From UBA668 sp046086305 (GTDB taxonomy: Bacteria > Actinomycetota > Acidimicrobiia > Acidimicrobiales > Ilumatobacteraceae), in NCBI GenBank assembly GCA_046086305.1, contig JBJSXI010000108.1:1-35126 (forward strand): 35,126 nucleotides of DNA, given 5' to 3'. This document shows positions 22,569-29,294 of this stretch, in pieces. Under the pieces are notes generated by a model. That model saw only the letters and a program-made list of their open reading frames with translations. It did not search any database and was not told the DNA's origin. A program made the translations under genes and the position numbers. The stretch's first letter is position 1. Each line of letters begins with the position of its first letter.

Positions 22569-23203
22569 CGTCGCTCGCGGAACTGCGGTCGTTCGCGCTC
22601 TCGGTCCGAGGGTTCATGCCAGCCGACGAGGGTGATGCGCTCTATGCCGCTGCAGTGGACGCAGGACGACGGGTGCAGGGCCTTCCGTTCGTCGAGATCG
22701 GCTCGTACTGCGGGCGTTCGACAGTGTGGCTCGGTGGAGCGGCGCGGGAGTGCGACACGATCGTGTTCGCCGTCGATCACCATCGGGGGAGTGAGGAGAA
22801 CCAGTCGGGATGGGAACATCACGACCCCAACGTCGTCGACCCGCGCACGGGCCTGATGGACACATTGCCGCACTTCCGGACAACCATCCACGAGGCACAT
22901 CTCGAAGACGTCGTGGTCGCCGTGGTCGGCGACTCCGGTCGCGTCGCTGCGGCGTGGAGGACGCCCCTGTCGTTCCTCTTCATCGACGGCGGCCACGGAG
23001 CCGAACCGGCCCGCCGCGACTACGCCGGATGGGTACCGCACCTCGCCGTGGGCGGCACGCTCGCGATCCACGACGTGTTCCCCGATCCGGCCGATGGCGG
23101 ACGACCGCCGTACGAGGACATCTTCCTCCCGGCGATGAAGAGTGGCCGGTTCCGTCTCGTGAACTCGACCGGCAGCCTGCGCGTCCTGGAGTGCACCGCC
23201 TGA
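22565..23203 (+). CDS. Class I SAM-dependent methyltransferase (MTF24 type)
   Basis: A 212-residue Rossmann methyltransferase. The SAM-binding motif I reads FVEIGSYCGRSTVWLGG (near residue 45), followed by the acidic strand VFAVDHHRGSEENQ and the LSFLFIDGGHGAEPARRDYAGWVPHLAVGGTLAIHDVF segment, the DGGH hallmark of Methyltransf_24 proteins that often act on sugar or cell-wall lipid O-groups. The substrate is unknown. GTG 22565 overlaps the nitroreductase stop, so the pair is translated together. It is convergent with the ALDH gene, with a small hairpin in the 30-base gap. Confidence 0.88.
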   Translation: MTSLAELRSFALSVRGFMPADEGDALYAAAVDAGRRVQGLPFVEIGSYCGRSTVWLGGAARECDTIVFAVDHHRGSEENQSGWEHHDPNVVDPRTGLMDTLPHFRTTIHEAHLEDVVVAVVGDSGRVAAAWRTPLSFLFIDGGHGAEPARRDYAGWVPHLAVGGTLAIHDVFPDPADGGRPPYEDIFLPAMKSGRFRLVNSTGSLRVLECTA

Positions 23204-23211
23204 CACCGGCT

Positions 23212-23228
23212 CGGGTGGGTGCCGCCCG
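23212..23228. terminator. Short hairpin between convergent genes
   Basis: CGGGTGG-GTG-CCGCCCG pairs over 7 positions with one G-U pair on one strand. It could end both the methyltransferase and ALDH transcripts; there is no T tract, so confidence is low. Confidence 0.35.
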
Positions 23229-23233
23229 ATCAG

Positions 23234-24748
23234 TCAGCCGAAGACCACTCCCTGTGCAAGGGGGAGATCGTCGGAGTAGTTGATCGTGTTGGTTGCCCGG
23301 CGCATGTACGACTTCCATGCGTCGCTACCGCTCTCTCGGCCGCCACCGGTGGACTTCTCTCCTCCGAACGCACCGCCGATCTCGGCGCCACTCGGCCCGA
23401 TGTTGACGTTCGCAATGCCGCAGTCGCTGCCGGCGGGTCCGCAGAATCGCTCTGCTTCGCGAACGTCGGTCGTGAAGATGCTGCTCGCCAGACCCTGTGG
23501 GACCCCGTTCTGGATCGCGATCGCCTCGTCGAAGTCGTCGTAGGTGAGCACATAGAGAAGTGGCGCGAAGGTCTCCGTGCGGACGATCTCGGTCTGTGTG
23601 GGCATGGTGACGATGGCGGGCCGGACGTATGCCGCCTCGGGTGCTTCGTCGACGAGGACGCGTGTTCCCCCGGCGACCACCTCGCCGCCATCGGCGCGTG
23701 CGCGGTCGATCGCCTGCGACATGCGATCGAAGGCGACACGGCTGATCAGCGGGCCGACGAGTGTGTCCGAATCGAGGGGGCTCCCGACGCGCAACGAGTC
23801 GTAGGCGCGTGTGAGTCGGTCGAGCACCTCGTCGCGACGAGTGCGATGCACGATCAACCGCCGCAGTGTCGTGCAGCGCTGCCCGGCCGTACCGGCCGCG
23901 GCAAAGGTCGCTCCACGGACGACAAGGTCGATGTCGGCCGACGGGGCGACGATCGCCGCGTTGTTCCCACCGAGTTCGAGGATGCTGCGGCCGAAGCGCG
24001 CAGCCACCACAGGGGCGAGCGCCGCGCCCATGGCCGTGGAGCCGGTCGCACTGACGAGGGGAACCCCTTCATGCGCAGCGAGGGCCTTGCCCGTGTCGGC
24101 GCCTCCGAGCAGGACCTGCGCGACATGTGGTGGCACATCGAGCCCCTCGGCGGCGCGTCGGAGGAGTGCATCGGTGGCGAGCGCGGTCATCGGGGTCGCG
24201 TCGCTGGGCTTCCACAGCACTGGGTTGCCACACACGAGCGCGAGCGCTGCGTTCCAACTCCATACCGCAACGGGGAAGTTGAACGCCGTGATCACGGCGG
24301 TGGGTCCGAGCGGATGCCACTGTTCGGCGAGGCGGTGACCGGGGCGTTCGCTCGCAATGGTCAGACCGTGCAACTGCCGACCGAGCCCCACGGCGAAGTC
24401 GCAGATGTCGATCATCTCCTGCACCTCACCGACCGCTTCGCTCGTGATCTTGCCGGCCTCGATCTGCACGAGTCGGGCGAGGTCGTCACGGTGCCGACGG
24501 AGCTGATCGCCGAAGCGGCGCACGAACTCGGCCCGGCGCGGCGCCGGTGTCGTGCGCCACGTCGCGAAGGCGTCCTGGGCCTGCGCGACCGCACGGTCGA
24601 CGTCGGCAGCGTCGCCCACGGCGCCGAGAGGTGTACCGGTGATGGGTGACCGCGCATCGTGGCGGCCCGTGCCGAGTGGCTCGGCGCCACACGCGGCGAG
24701 GGCGGAGTCGGCGAGGCGCTGCAATTCGACGTTGGAGGGCAGAGTCAT
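23234..24748 (-). CDS. ALDH7-family aldehyde dehydrogenase (piperideine-6-carboxylate / aminoadipate semialdehyde type)
   Basis: A 504-residue NAD-dependent dehydrogenase. Cofactor region AVITAFNFPVAVWSWNAALALVCGNPVLWKPS; general base E258 in SILELGGNN; nucleophile C292 in AGQRCTT. The C-terminal GGAFGGEKSTGGGRESGSDAWKSYMRR is typical of ALDH7 (antiquitin, Pcd, AmaB), which oxidises alpha-aminoadipate semialdehyde in lysine breakdown. Such a role sits oddly with its neighbours: it is the last gene of an operon with a glycosyltransferase, a methyltransferase and a barrel protein, its ATG only 4 bases after the previous stop, with GAGG inside that gene's end as Shine-Dalgarno. Its true substrate may differ. 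Confidence 0.92.
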   Translation of the reverse strand: MTLPSNVELQRLADSALAACGAEPLGTGRHDARSPITGTPLGAVGDAADVDRAVAQAQDAFATWRTTPAPRRAEFVRRFGDQLRRHRDDLARLVQIEAGKITSEAVGEVQEMIDICDFAVGLGRQLHGLTIASERPGHRLAEQWHPLGPTAVITAFNFPVAVWSWNAALALVCGNPVLWKPSDATPMTALATDALLRRAAEGLDVPPHVAQVLLGGADTGKALAAHEGVPLVSATGSTAMGAALAPVVAARFGRSILELGGNNAAIVAPSADIDLVVRGATFAAAGTAGQRCTTLRRLIVHRTRRDEVLDRLTRAYDSLRVGSPLDSDTLVGPLISRVAFDRMSQAIDRARADGGEVVAGGTRVLVDEAPEAAYVRPAIVTMPTQTEIVRTETFAPLLYVLTYDDFDEAIAIQNGVPQGLASSIFTTDVREAERFCGPAGSDCGIANVNIGPSGAEIGGAFGGEKSTGGGRESGSDAWKSYMRRATNTINYSDDLPLAQGVVFG

Positions 24749-24752
24749 GCCC

Positions 24753-25769
24753 TCACTCTGTCACGAACACACCCTCGCCACAGATGGCCTGCGCCGCCAA
24801 GATGACGGCGGCCCCGGTGTAGGCGCTCGTCTCATCGGGCGGAAAGGTGTCGCCAGCCGGATGGACGACCCCGGTGAGGTACGAGCCATCCGAGCGCCGA
24901 TGCGGTCGAGTCCAGTCGAGCAGATCGATGGCAGTGCGGCGATCTCCGATCACCGCATGGGCGATGCTGCATTCGGCCGTCTCGCTGGCGGTCACCCACG
25001 GCTCGTCGCTCACACAGCGGATCCCGAGACCCTCCATGGCGAAGGTTGGCCACCCGTCGGCCAGTCGGTCCTGGGCCGCAGAGCCGGCGAGGCAGCCCGT
25101 GAGGACGGGGTAGTACCAGTCCATCGCCCATCGCTGCTTGGGCTCGAATGCATCGGGACGCTCGATGATGATGTCCGAGAGTTCACATGCCGTCGACAGC
25201 CAGTCGGGTCGTGACTCGCCGACGAGCTCACCGAGACGTGCGCCGCAGCGCAATGCATGAGCGATGCTGCTCGACCCGGTGAGCAGGGCGTAGTCCCACG
25301 GAGTGGCGTGTTCCTCGCGCGCCCACAGGATCGTCCCGTCGGAGCGGCGGTGCCGCAGCACCCACTCGATCGACCCGCGCACGGTGGGCCACATCGCACG
25401 GCCGAACTCGACATCACCCGTCATGGTGAGGTGATGCCACACACCCGTGGCGACGTAGGCGCACACGTTCGTGTCGAGCTTCGCCTCCTCGACCGAGCCG
25501 TCAGGGAGGTAGTAGTTCCACCAACTGCCATCGGGACGTTGGATGTCGGCGAGCCATGTGTAGGCCAGGCGAGCACTGTCGTGGAGGCCGGCGACGTCGA
25601 GGGCCATTGCCGTCTCCACATGGTTCCACGGGTCGCAGTGGCCGCCGGGGAACCACGGGATCATGCCGGTCGGAAGTTGCAGCCCGGCGATGCTGTGCGC
25701 CGTGGCGGTCACCTCCGCCGCACTCAGCACACCCTCCACCTGGGGCACCGTGACTCGTGTCCGGGTCAT
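24753..25769 (-). CDS. Alpha/alpha-barrel protein annotated as 'prenyltransferase-like' (six-hairpin type)
   Basis: A 338-residue soluble protein built of repeated helical hairpins, recognisable by recurrent W/DG motifs such as GMIPWFPGGHCDPWNHVETAMALD, ADIQRPDGSWWNYYLPDGS, RHRRSDGTILW and RPHRRSDGSYLTG. This is the fold shared by prenyltransferase/terpene-cyclase (squalene-hopene) barrels and six-hairpin glycosidases. No DxDD cyclase motif is seen, so a glycoside hydrolase or lyase acting on a glycan looks more likely than isoprenoid chemistry. ATG overlaps the methyltransferase stop (ATGA) and ALDH follows after 4 bases. I have seen such proteins beside GT4 glycosyltransferases in other actinobacteria, but the pathway is not characterised as far as I know. 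Confidence 0.72.
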   Translation of the reverse strand: MTRTRVTVPQVEGVLSAAEVTATAHSIAGLQLPTGMIPWFPGGHCDPWNHVETAMALDVAGLHDSARLAYTWLADIQRPDGSWWNYYLPDGSVEEAKLDTNVCAYVATGVWHHLTMTGDVEFGRAMWPTVRGSIEWVLRHRRSDGTILWAREEHATPWDYALLTGSSSIAHALRCGARLGELVGESRPDWLSTACELSDIIIERPDAFEPKQRWAMDWYYPVLTGCLAGSAAQDRLADGWPTFAMEGLGIRCVSDEPWVTASETAECSIAHAVIGDRRTAIDLLDWTRPHRRSDGSYLTGVVHPAGDTFPPDETSAYTGAAVILAAQAICGEGVFVTE

Positions 25770-26482
25770 CCTTTCACTCCGTACACGACGTAGCTCTTCC
25801 CGAGGAAGGGCGCCGCAATCCTCTCGACGACGGCGAGGGCGGGCGGTCGCTCGACGATCTCCCATTCGAGGAAGCGTCGGTAGCGCACGACGAGGGGGTG
25901 GTCCTCGTTGCTCGGGCCGACTGCGCAGCGCAGCCACCAGTACGGGGAGTGCAGGGCGTGGGCACGGTGCGAGTCGGTCACCGTCAACCCTGCGGCACGC
26001 AACTTCGCGCGGAGTTCTGCAGCCGCGTAGATGCGTACGTGCCCACCCGGCGCCTTCGGGGCGTGGTACTCGTCGCTCAGCAGCCAGTTGATCGTCTCGG
26101 GGAACCACGACGGGACGGTGGCCGCAAAGGTGCCACCCGGGCGCAGCACCCTGATCAGTTCGGCGATCGCGGCGACGTCGTCCTGGATATGTTCGAGCAC
26201 CTCACTGGTGATCACCCGATCGAACGAGTCGTCGTCGAAGGGCAGGCGAGTGGCGTCACCGCGTAGTGCGGAGACATATCGCGCCTCCTCGATCTCTCCT
26301 GCCTCGACCATCGCACCGAATGTGGCGCGAGTCGTCGTCACCTCGTCGGCTGCGTAGTCGAGCGCGACCACGTTCGCGCCGCGACGGGCGAGTTCGAACG
26401 CGTGGCGCCCGAAGCCGGCACCCGCATCGAGTACCAGGTCGCCGGGTTTCACCCCCAGCCGATCGAAGTGGACGGTCAGCAC
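25766..26482 (-). CDS. Class I SAM-dependent methyltransferase
   Basis: A 238-residue methyltransferase of the Methyltransf_11/UbiE-like kind. Motif I is LVLDAGAGFGRHAFELARRG, the acidic strand VVALDYA, motif II LPFDDDSFDRVITSEVLEHI, and motif III VLRPGGTFAATVPSW. The C-terminal part (about 165-238, HAPKAPGGHVRIYAAAELRAKL and ALHSPYWWLR) carries aromatic residues that may shape a lipid or sugar site. GTG 26482 begins 7 bases after the glycosyltransferase stop; further upstream codons would only run into that gene. Probably methylates the product of the neighbouring glycosyltransferase, by context. Confidence 0.88.
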   Translation of the reverse strand: MLTVHFDRLGVKPGDLVLDAGAGFGRHAFELARRGANVVALDYAADEVTTTRATFGAMVEAGEIEEARYVSALRGDATRLPFDDDSFDRVITSEVLEHIQDDVAAIAELIRVLRPGGTFAATVPSWFPETINWLLSDEYHAPKAPGGHVRIYAAAELRAKLRAAGLTVTDSHRAHALHSPYWWLRCAVGPSNEDHPLVVRYRRFLEWEIVERPPALAVVERIAAPFLGKSYVVYGVKG

Positions 26483-26489
26483 GTCGGGT

Positions 26490-27797
26490 TCAGATCCGAC
26501 CGTTGCGACGGAGTTTGTCGATGTTGGCGGGCATCGACAGCACCTCTCGATACTGCTCCACGGTGAGTTCGGCACAGTGCCGCCAACTCCAACGCTCGAC
26601 GACGCGGGTCCGGCCCGCAACGCCGACCCGCGCGCGCAATGCGGCATCGTCGAGTCCGCGGCGCAGTGCAGAGACGAGCGAGTCGACATCACCGGCCCGA
26701 CACTGCAGCACCGTGTCGCCGTCGGTGCCGGTCACCTCGGGCAATGCACCACCGTCGGTGGCGACGAGGCAGATGCCCGTACTCATCGCCTCGATCGCGG
26801 GGAGGCTGAATCCCTCGTACAGGCTCGGGACGACGGCCAATTCGGCCTCGGCGTACAACTCGACGATGCGCTCGTCGGGCACGCCAGAGACGAAGTCGAT
26901 GTGTGGACGCAGGCCGAGTGTGTCGATGAGGTCCGCGCTCGCTCCGGCACGGGGCTTGCCGATGATCGTCAGCCTGATGTCGCGTTCGGTGCGCAGTTTG
27001 GCCATCGCCTCGAGGAGGTAGGCGAGCCCCTTCAGCGCAACATCGGCCGAGGCAGTCGTGATCAGCCGACCGGGTTGACGCGCGATGTGGGGGAGCGGGG
27101 TGAACAGCTCAGGGTCGACACCGACGGGGACGAGGCGCATACGTTCGAGCGCGACACCCATGTCGTCGTGGATGTCCTTGATGCTGTTCTCGCTCACGAC
27201 GACGATGCGCGGCATTCGACTCGCCACCCTGCCCTGCATCTTGACGAACCCGTACCAGCGGCCGATGCTGCGTCGTTTCCCGCGGGATGGTGCGTGCTGC
27301 ATCTCGAGCGCACGGTCACGGGTGATCGGGTGGTGGAGCGTGACGATGGTGGGCATCATCTTCTCGATGCCGAGGATGCCGTAGCCGAGGCACTGGTTGT
27401 CGTGGACGAGGTCGAAGTCGTTGCGCCGGCGCCGGAGTTCGTCACGGGCCCTGATGCTGAACGCGAGTGGCTCACCGAAGGTGCCCTTGAGGTGGCTGGC
27501 CACCTCGGCGACATCGCCCTTCGTGCGGATCTCCCAGTAGGCAGGGAACCGACCGGGATAGTGATCGTTCCACAGATCGAGGCTCGCCAGACGGTGGAGC
27601 TCGATCCGTTCGTCGAGCACCGGATAGGGCTGCCCACCGAACACCTCGACGGTGTGGCCGAGATCGACGAGGGCCTTGGTGAGGTGGCGGGTGTAGACCC
27701 CTTGGCCACCCACATGGGGCTTGCCACGGTAGGTGAGATAGGCGATCCGCAGTGGCGCATCCGACGCCAGGCCGACCGAGCGCCCGTTGGCTGCCAT
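26490..27797 (-). CDS. GT4-family glycosyltransferase
   Basis: A 435-residue GT-B retaining glycosyltransferase. The N-terminal domain opens with RIAYLTYRGKPHVGGQGVYTRHLTKAL, whose GGQGVY loop binds the donor phosphate and acceptor; the C-terminal domain has LITTASADVALKGLAYLLEA and the E-x7-E motif in VVPSLYEGFSLPAIEAMSTG. It transfers a sugar from a nucleotide donor, probably onto a lipid or glycan. ATG 27797 is preceded at 8 bases by a TAGGCT -10, making it first in a leftward operon with a methyltransferase, a barrel protein and an aldehyde dehydrogenase. Donor and acceptor are unknown. Confidence 0.92.
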   Translation of the reverse strand: MAANGRSVGLASDAPLRIAYLTYRGKPHVGGQGVYTRHLTKALVDLGHTVEVFGGQPYPVLDERIELHRLASLDLWNDHYPGRFPAYWEIRTKGDVAEVASHLKGTFGEPLAFSIRARDELRRRRNDFDLVHDNQCLGYGILGIEKMMPTIVTLHHPITRDRALEMQHAPSRGKRRSIGRWYGFVKMQGRVASRMPRIVVVSENSIKDIHDDMGVALERMRLVPVGVDPELFTPLPHIARQPGRLITTASADVALKGLAYLLEAMAKLRTERDIRLTIIGKPRAGASADLIDTLGLRPHIDFVSGVPDERIVELYAEAELAVVPSLYEGFSLPAIEAMSTGICLVATDGGALPEVTGTDGDTVLQCRAGDVDSLVSALRRGLDDAALRARVGVAGRTRVVERWSWRHCAELTVEQYREVLSMPANIDKLRRNGRI

Positions 27798-27805
27798 GGG
27801 GGTCG

Positions 27806-27811
27806 AGCCTA
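27806..27811 (-). promoter_or_regulatory. -10 box of the GT4 operon
   Basis: TAGGCT on the minus strand, 8 bases before ATG 27797; transcript nearly leaderless. The 25-base gap to the next gene leaves little room for other control elements. Confidence 0.45.
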
Positions 27812-27822
27812 CCGGTGAAGGC

Positions 27823-28623
27823 TCACGGGCCGTCTGCCCGCCGACGCCACGACATGGTGAAGCGGCGTTGGAGGACATCGCCGGGTTCGAGCACCGTTGC
27901 CCCGCCGATGTTGAACGCATCGGGCGGTCCGCTCTGCGGTTCCACGCACAGGATCCCGGGAATCTCGTCGAAGACCACCCAGTGGTCGCAGTCGGACTCG
28001 AGGGTGACCTCCAGTTCGGGATGTATCAGCGTGATCGGCTCGAGTGGCGTGCGGAAGCAGTCGTCCCACGGTGGTGCGGTGGGTGGGACGAGCTCGGCGA
28101 TGGTGATGCCATCGGGATCGCGTCGGTACATCTGAACGAATCGAAGGCTCACCCGAGCAGGCGCACGGAGGCACGGATGCCATCCGATGAACGCCGGCAT
28201 CCGGTGCGACGTGGCCATCACCGCGAGCAGCAGCGTGATGCCCTCGGGGTGCACGTGGATGTGCTGGTGGGCGAGCCCACCGAAGGGCCAGTCGAGCGCG
28301 CGCCTGAGCTCGCAGTGATCACGGCTGGCGTCGACGACATCCCACGCGACGTCGTGGACGGTGCCGTGGATCGCGTGTGGTGGAAGTGTGAGTGGCAGAT
28401 GCACCACCTTCTCGTCGAAGGTGAACCGGCCGTGGCGAATCCGCCCCGCCCACGGCGCCATCGGGTAGCAGCCCCACAGCATCGTCGATGGTGTCGGGTC
28501 GTCGCAGAGGAGTTCGCGACCGCCGACGACGAGCGATCCGACACGGCCGCCACGAGCAGGGTGGATCGTTGCGACGGCATCGCCGGCGGCGAGCTCGAGC
28601 GGTGCGCCAGTGGTCACGCTCAT
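27823..28623 (-). CDS. Aldose 1-epimerase family protein
   Basis: A 266-residue beta-sandwich of the GalM-like group. Segments GCYPMAPWAGRIRHGRFTFDEK and the LPPHAIHGTVHDVAWDV region (His of HAIHG, a usual active-site histidine) fit, as do FIGWHPCLRAP (second histidine) and CVEPQSGPPDAFN with the catalytic glutamate. It would interconvert alpha and beta anomers of a hexose, or act on a related sugar. ATG 28623 lies 6 bases from a GATGCT -10 that overlaps the -10 of the divergent dtd gene. It ends 25 bases before the GT4 gene start on the same strand, so it may feed sugar to that operon, though the GT has its own -10. Confidence 0.88.
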   Translation of the reverse strand: MSVTTGAPLELAAGDAVATIHPARGGRVGSLVVGGRELLCDDPTPSTMLWGCYPMAPWAGRIRHGRFTFDEKVVHLPLTLPPHAIHGTVHDVAWDVVDASRDHCELRRALDWPFGGLAHQHIHVHPEGITLLLAVMATSHRMPAFIGWHPCLRAPARVSLRFVQMYRRDPDGITIAELVPPTAPPWDDCFRTPLEPITLIHPELEVTLESDCDHWVVFDEIPGILCVEPQSGPPDAFNIGGATVLEPGDVLQRRFTMSWRRRADGP

Positions 28624-28628
28624 CTCTC

Positions 28629-28634
28629 TAGCAT
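28629..28634 (+). promoter_or_regulatory. -10 box of leaderless dtd promoter
   Basis: TAGCAT, 7 bases before GTG 28642. It shares five bases with the -10 of the divergent aldose epimerase gene. Confidence 0.5.
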
Positions 28635-28635
28635 C
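28630..28635 (-). promoter_or_regulatory. -10 box of leaderless aldose epimerase promoter
   Basis: GATGCT on the minus strand, 6 bases before ATG 28623, overlapping the dtd -10. Only 18 bases separate the two start codons. Confidence 0.4.
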
Positions 28636-28641
28636 CTCGTC

Positions 28642-29079
28642 GTGCGTGCCGTGGTCCAGCGAGTCCTCGAAGCGAGTGTCACGGTGGACGGTGAGGTCGT
28701 GGGCCGGATCGGGCCGGGGTTGTGCGTCCTCGTCGGCGTCACCCACGACGACTCGGTCGACAATGCCCGCCGACTCGCTGACAAGGTCTGGCATCTCCGG
28801 ATCGTCGACGACGATGCGGGCGTGATGAACCGCAGCGTGGCCGACACGAGTCGCGAGGTGCTCGTGGTGAGCCAGTTCACGCTGTACGGCGAGACGTCCG
28901 GTGGCCGTCGGCCGAGCTGGACTGCGGCGGCGCGGCCAGAGCAGGCCGAGCCGCTGGTCGCCGCCGTCGTCGAGCGGTTGGCCGCACTCGGCGCCCTCGT
29001 GGCCACCGGTCGATTCCGCACCGACATGGTCGTCCGCCTCGCCAACGACGGGCCGGTCACGGTGCTGCTCGAGGTCTGA
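28642..29079 (+). CDS. dtd: D-aminoacyl-tRNA deacylase
   Basis: A 145-residue enzyme that removes D-amino acids from tRNA. The start RAVVQRVLEASV is the family's N-terminus, confirming GTG 28642 and the leaderless promoter. The hallmark SQFTLYGETSGGRRPSW (canonical SQFTLYADTKKGRRPSF) and the C-terminal NDGPVT loop form the cross-subunit active site of the dimer; GVMNRSV is also typical. The catalytic backbone chemistry needs no free nucleophile. Length is normal. A large hairpin follows the stop by 21 bases. Confidence 0.95.
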   Translation: MRAVVQRVLEASVTVDGEVVGRIGPGLCVLVGVTHDDSVDNARRLADKVWHLRIVDDDAGVMNRSVADTSREVLVVSQFTLYGETSGGRRPSWTAAARPEQAEPLVAAVVERLAALGALVATGRFRTDMVVRLANDGPVTVLLEV

Positions 29080-29100
29080 CTGGCGGGCAGTCCCTCCCAT

Positions 29101-29139
29101 GGGCGCGAGGACTGGCGAAGATGACCGGGTCTCGCGCCC
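29101..29139 (+). terminator. GC-rich hairpin after dtd
   Basis: GGGCGCGAG and CTCGCGCCC are exact reverse complements separated by 21 bases. Loop is long and no T tract follows. Either a terminator-like structure for dtd or a DNA-level site in the 215-base gap before the aminotransferase. Confidence 0.4.
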
Positions 29140-29188
29140 GCGGGTGGAGTGAGTGACGCGAACGGTCGGGAATCGCGCCCAAGGGGGT

Positions 29189-29223
29189 GTTCCGGGATGT
29201 GGAACCGTTCCGGACTGTGAAAC
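29189..29223. promoter_or_regulatory. Tandem operator-like repeats upstream of the aminotransferase
   Basis: Two 17-bp units one base apart: GTTCCGGGATGTGGAAC (29189-29205) and GTTCCGGACTGTGAAAC (29207-29223), identical at 14 of 17 positions. The first is itself an exact GTTCC-N7-GGAAC inverted repeat. The second ends 18 bases before a TAGATT -10, so it covers the -35 region. This is the geometry of a repressor bound as two dimers on one face with an 18-bp period; the factor is unknown. Confidence 0.65.
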
Positions 29224-29241
29224 ATGCGGGGTGGGGTCGGC

Positions 29242-29247
29242 TAGATT
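29242..29247 (+). promoter_or_regulatory. -10 box of the aminotransferase operon
   Basis: TAGATT, 47 bases before the ATG. The leader carries the strong Shine-Dalgarno GGGGAGG (29281-29287), 7 bases before ATG 29295, so this promoter is leadered, unlike most here. Confidence 0.45.
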
Positions 29248-29294
29248 CCACGGCCGTCAGCGCACGACGGCGCGCACCATGGGGAGGCAGGCAC

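Noticed and set aside
23219..24649. 476-codon open frame antisense to the aldehyde dehydrogenase gene
   Set aside because: Shadow of a high-GC gene; the opposite strand encodes an intact ALDH with its catalytic Glu and Cys.
26577..27818. 413-codon open frame antisense to the glycosyltransferase
   Set aside because: Composition reflects the reverse of a high-GC frame; no conserved motif seen.
29189..29223. CRP-like half-sites (TGTGAAA, TGTGGAA) in the tandem repeat
   Set aside because: No TGTGA-N6-TCACA pairing; symmetry of the unit is GTTCC/GGAAC, so a different factor is more likely.
29080..29294. Possible small RNA or tRNA gene in the 215-base gap
   Set aside because: The hairpin has a long loop and no cloverleaf; the rest is explained by repeats, -10 and Shine-Dalgarno.
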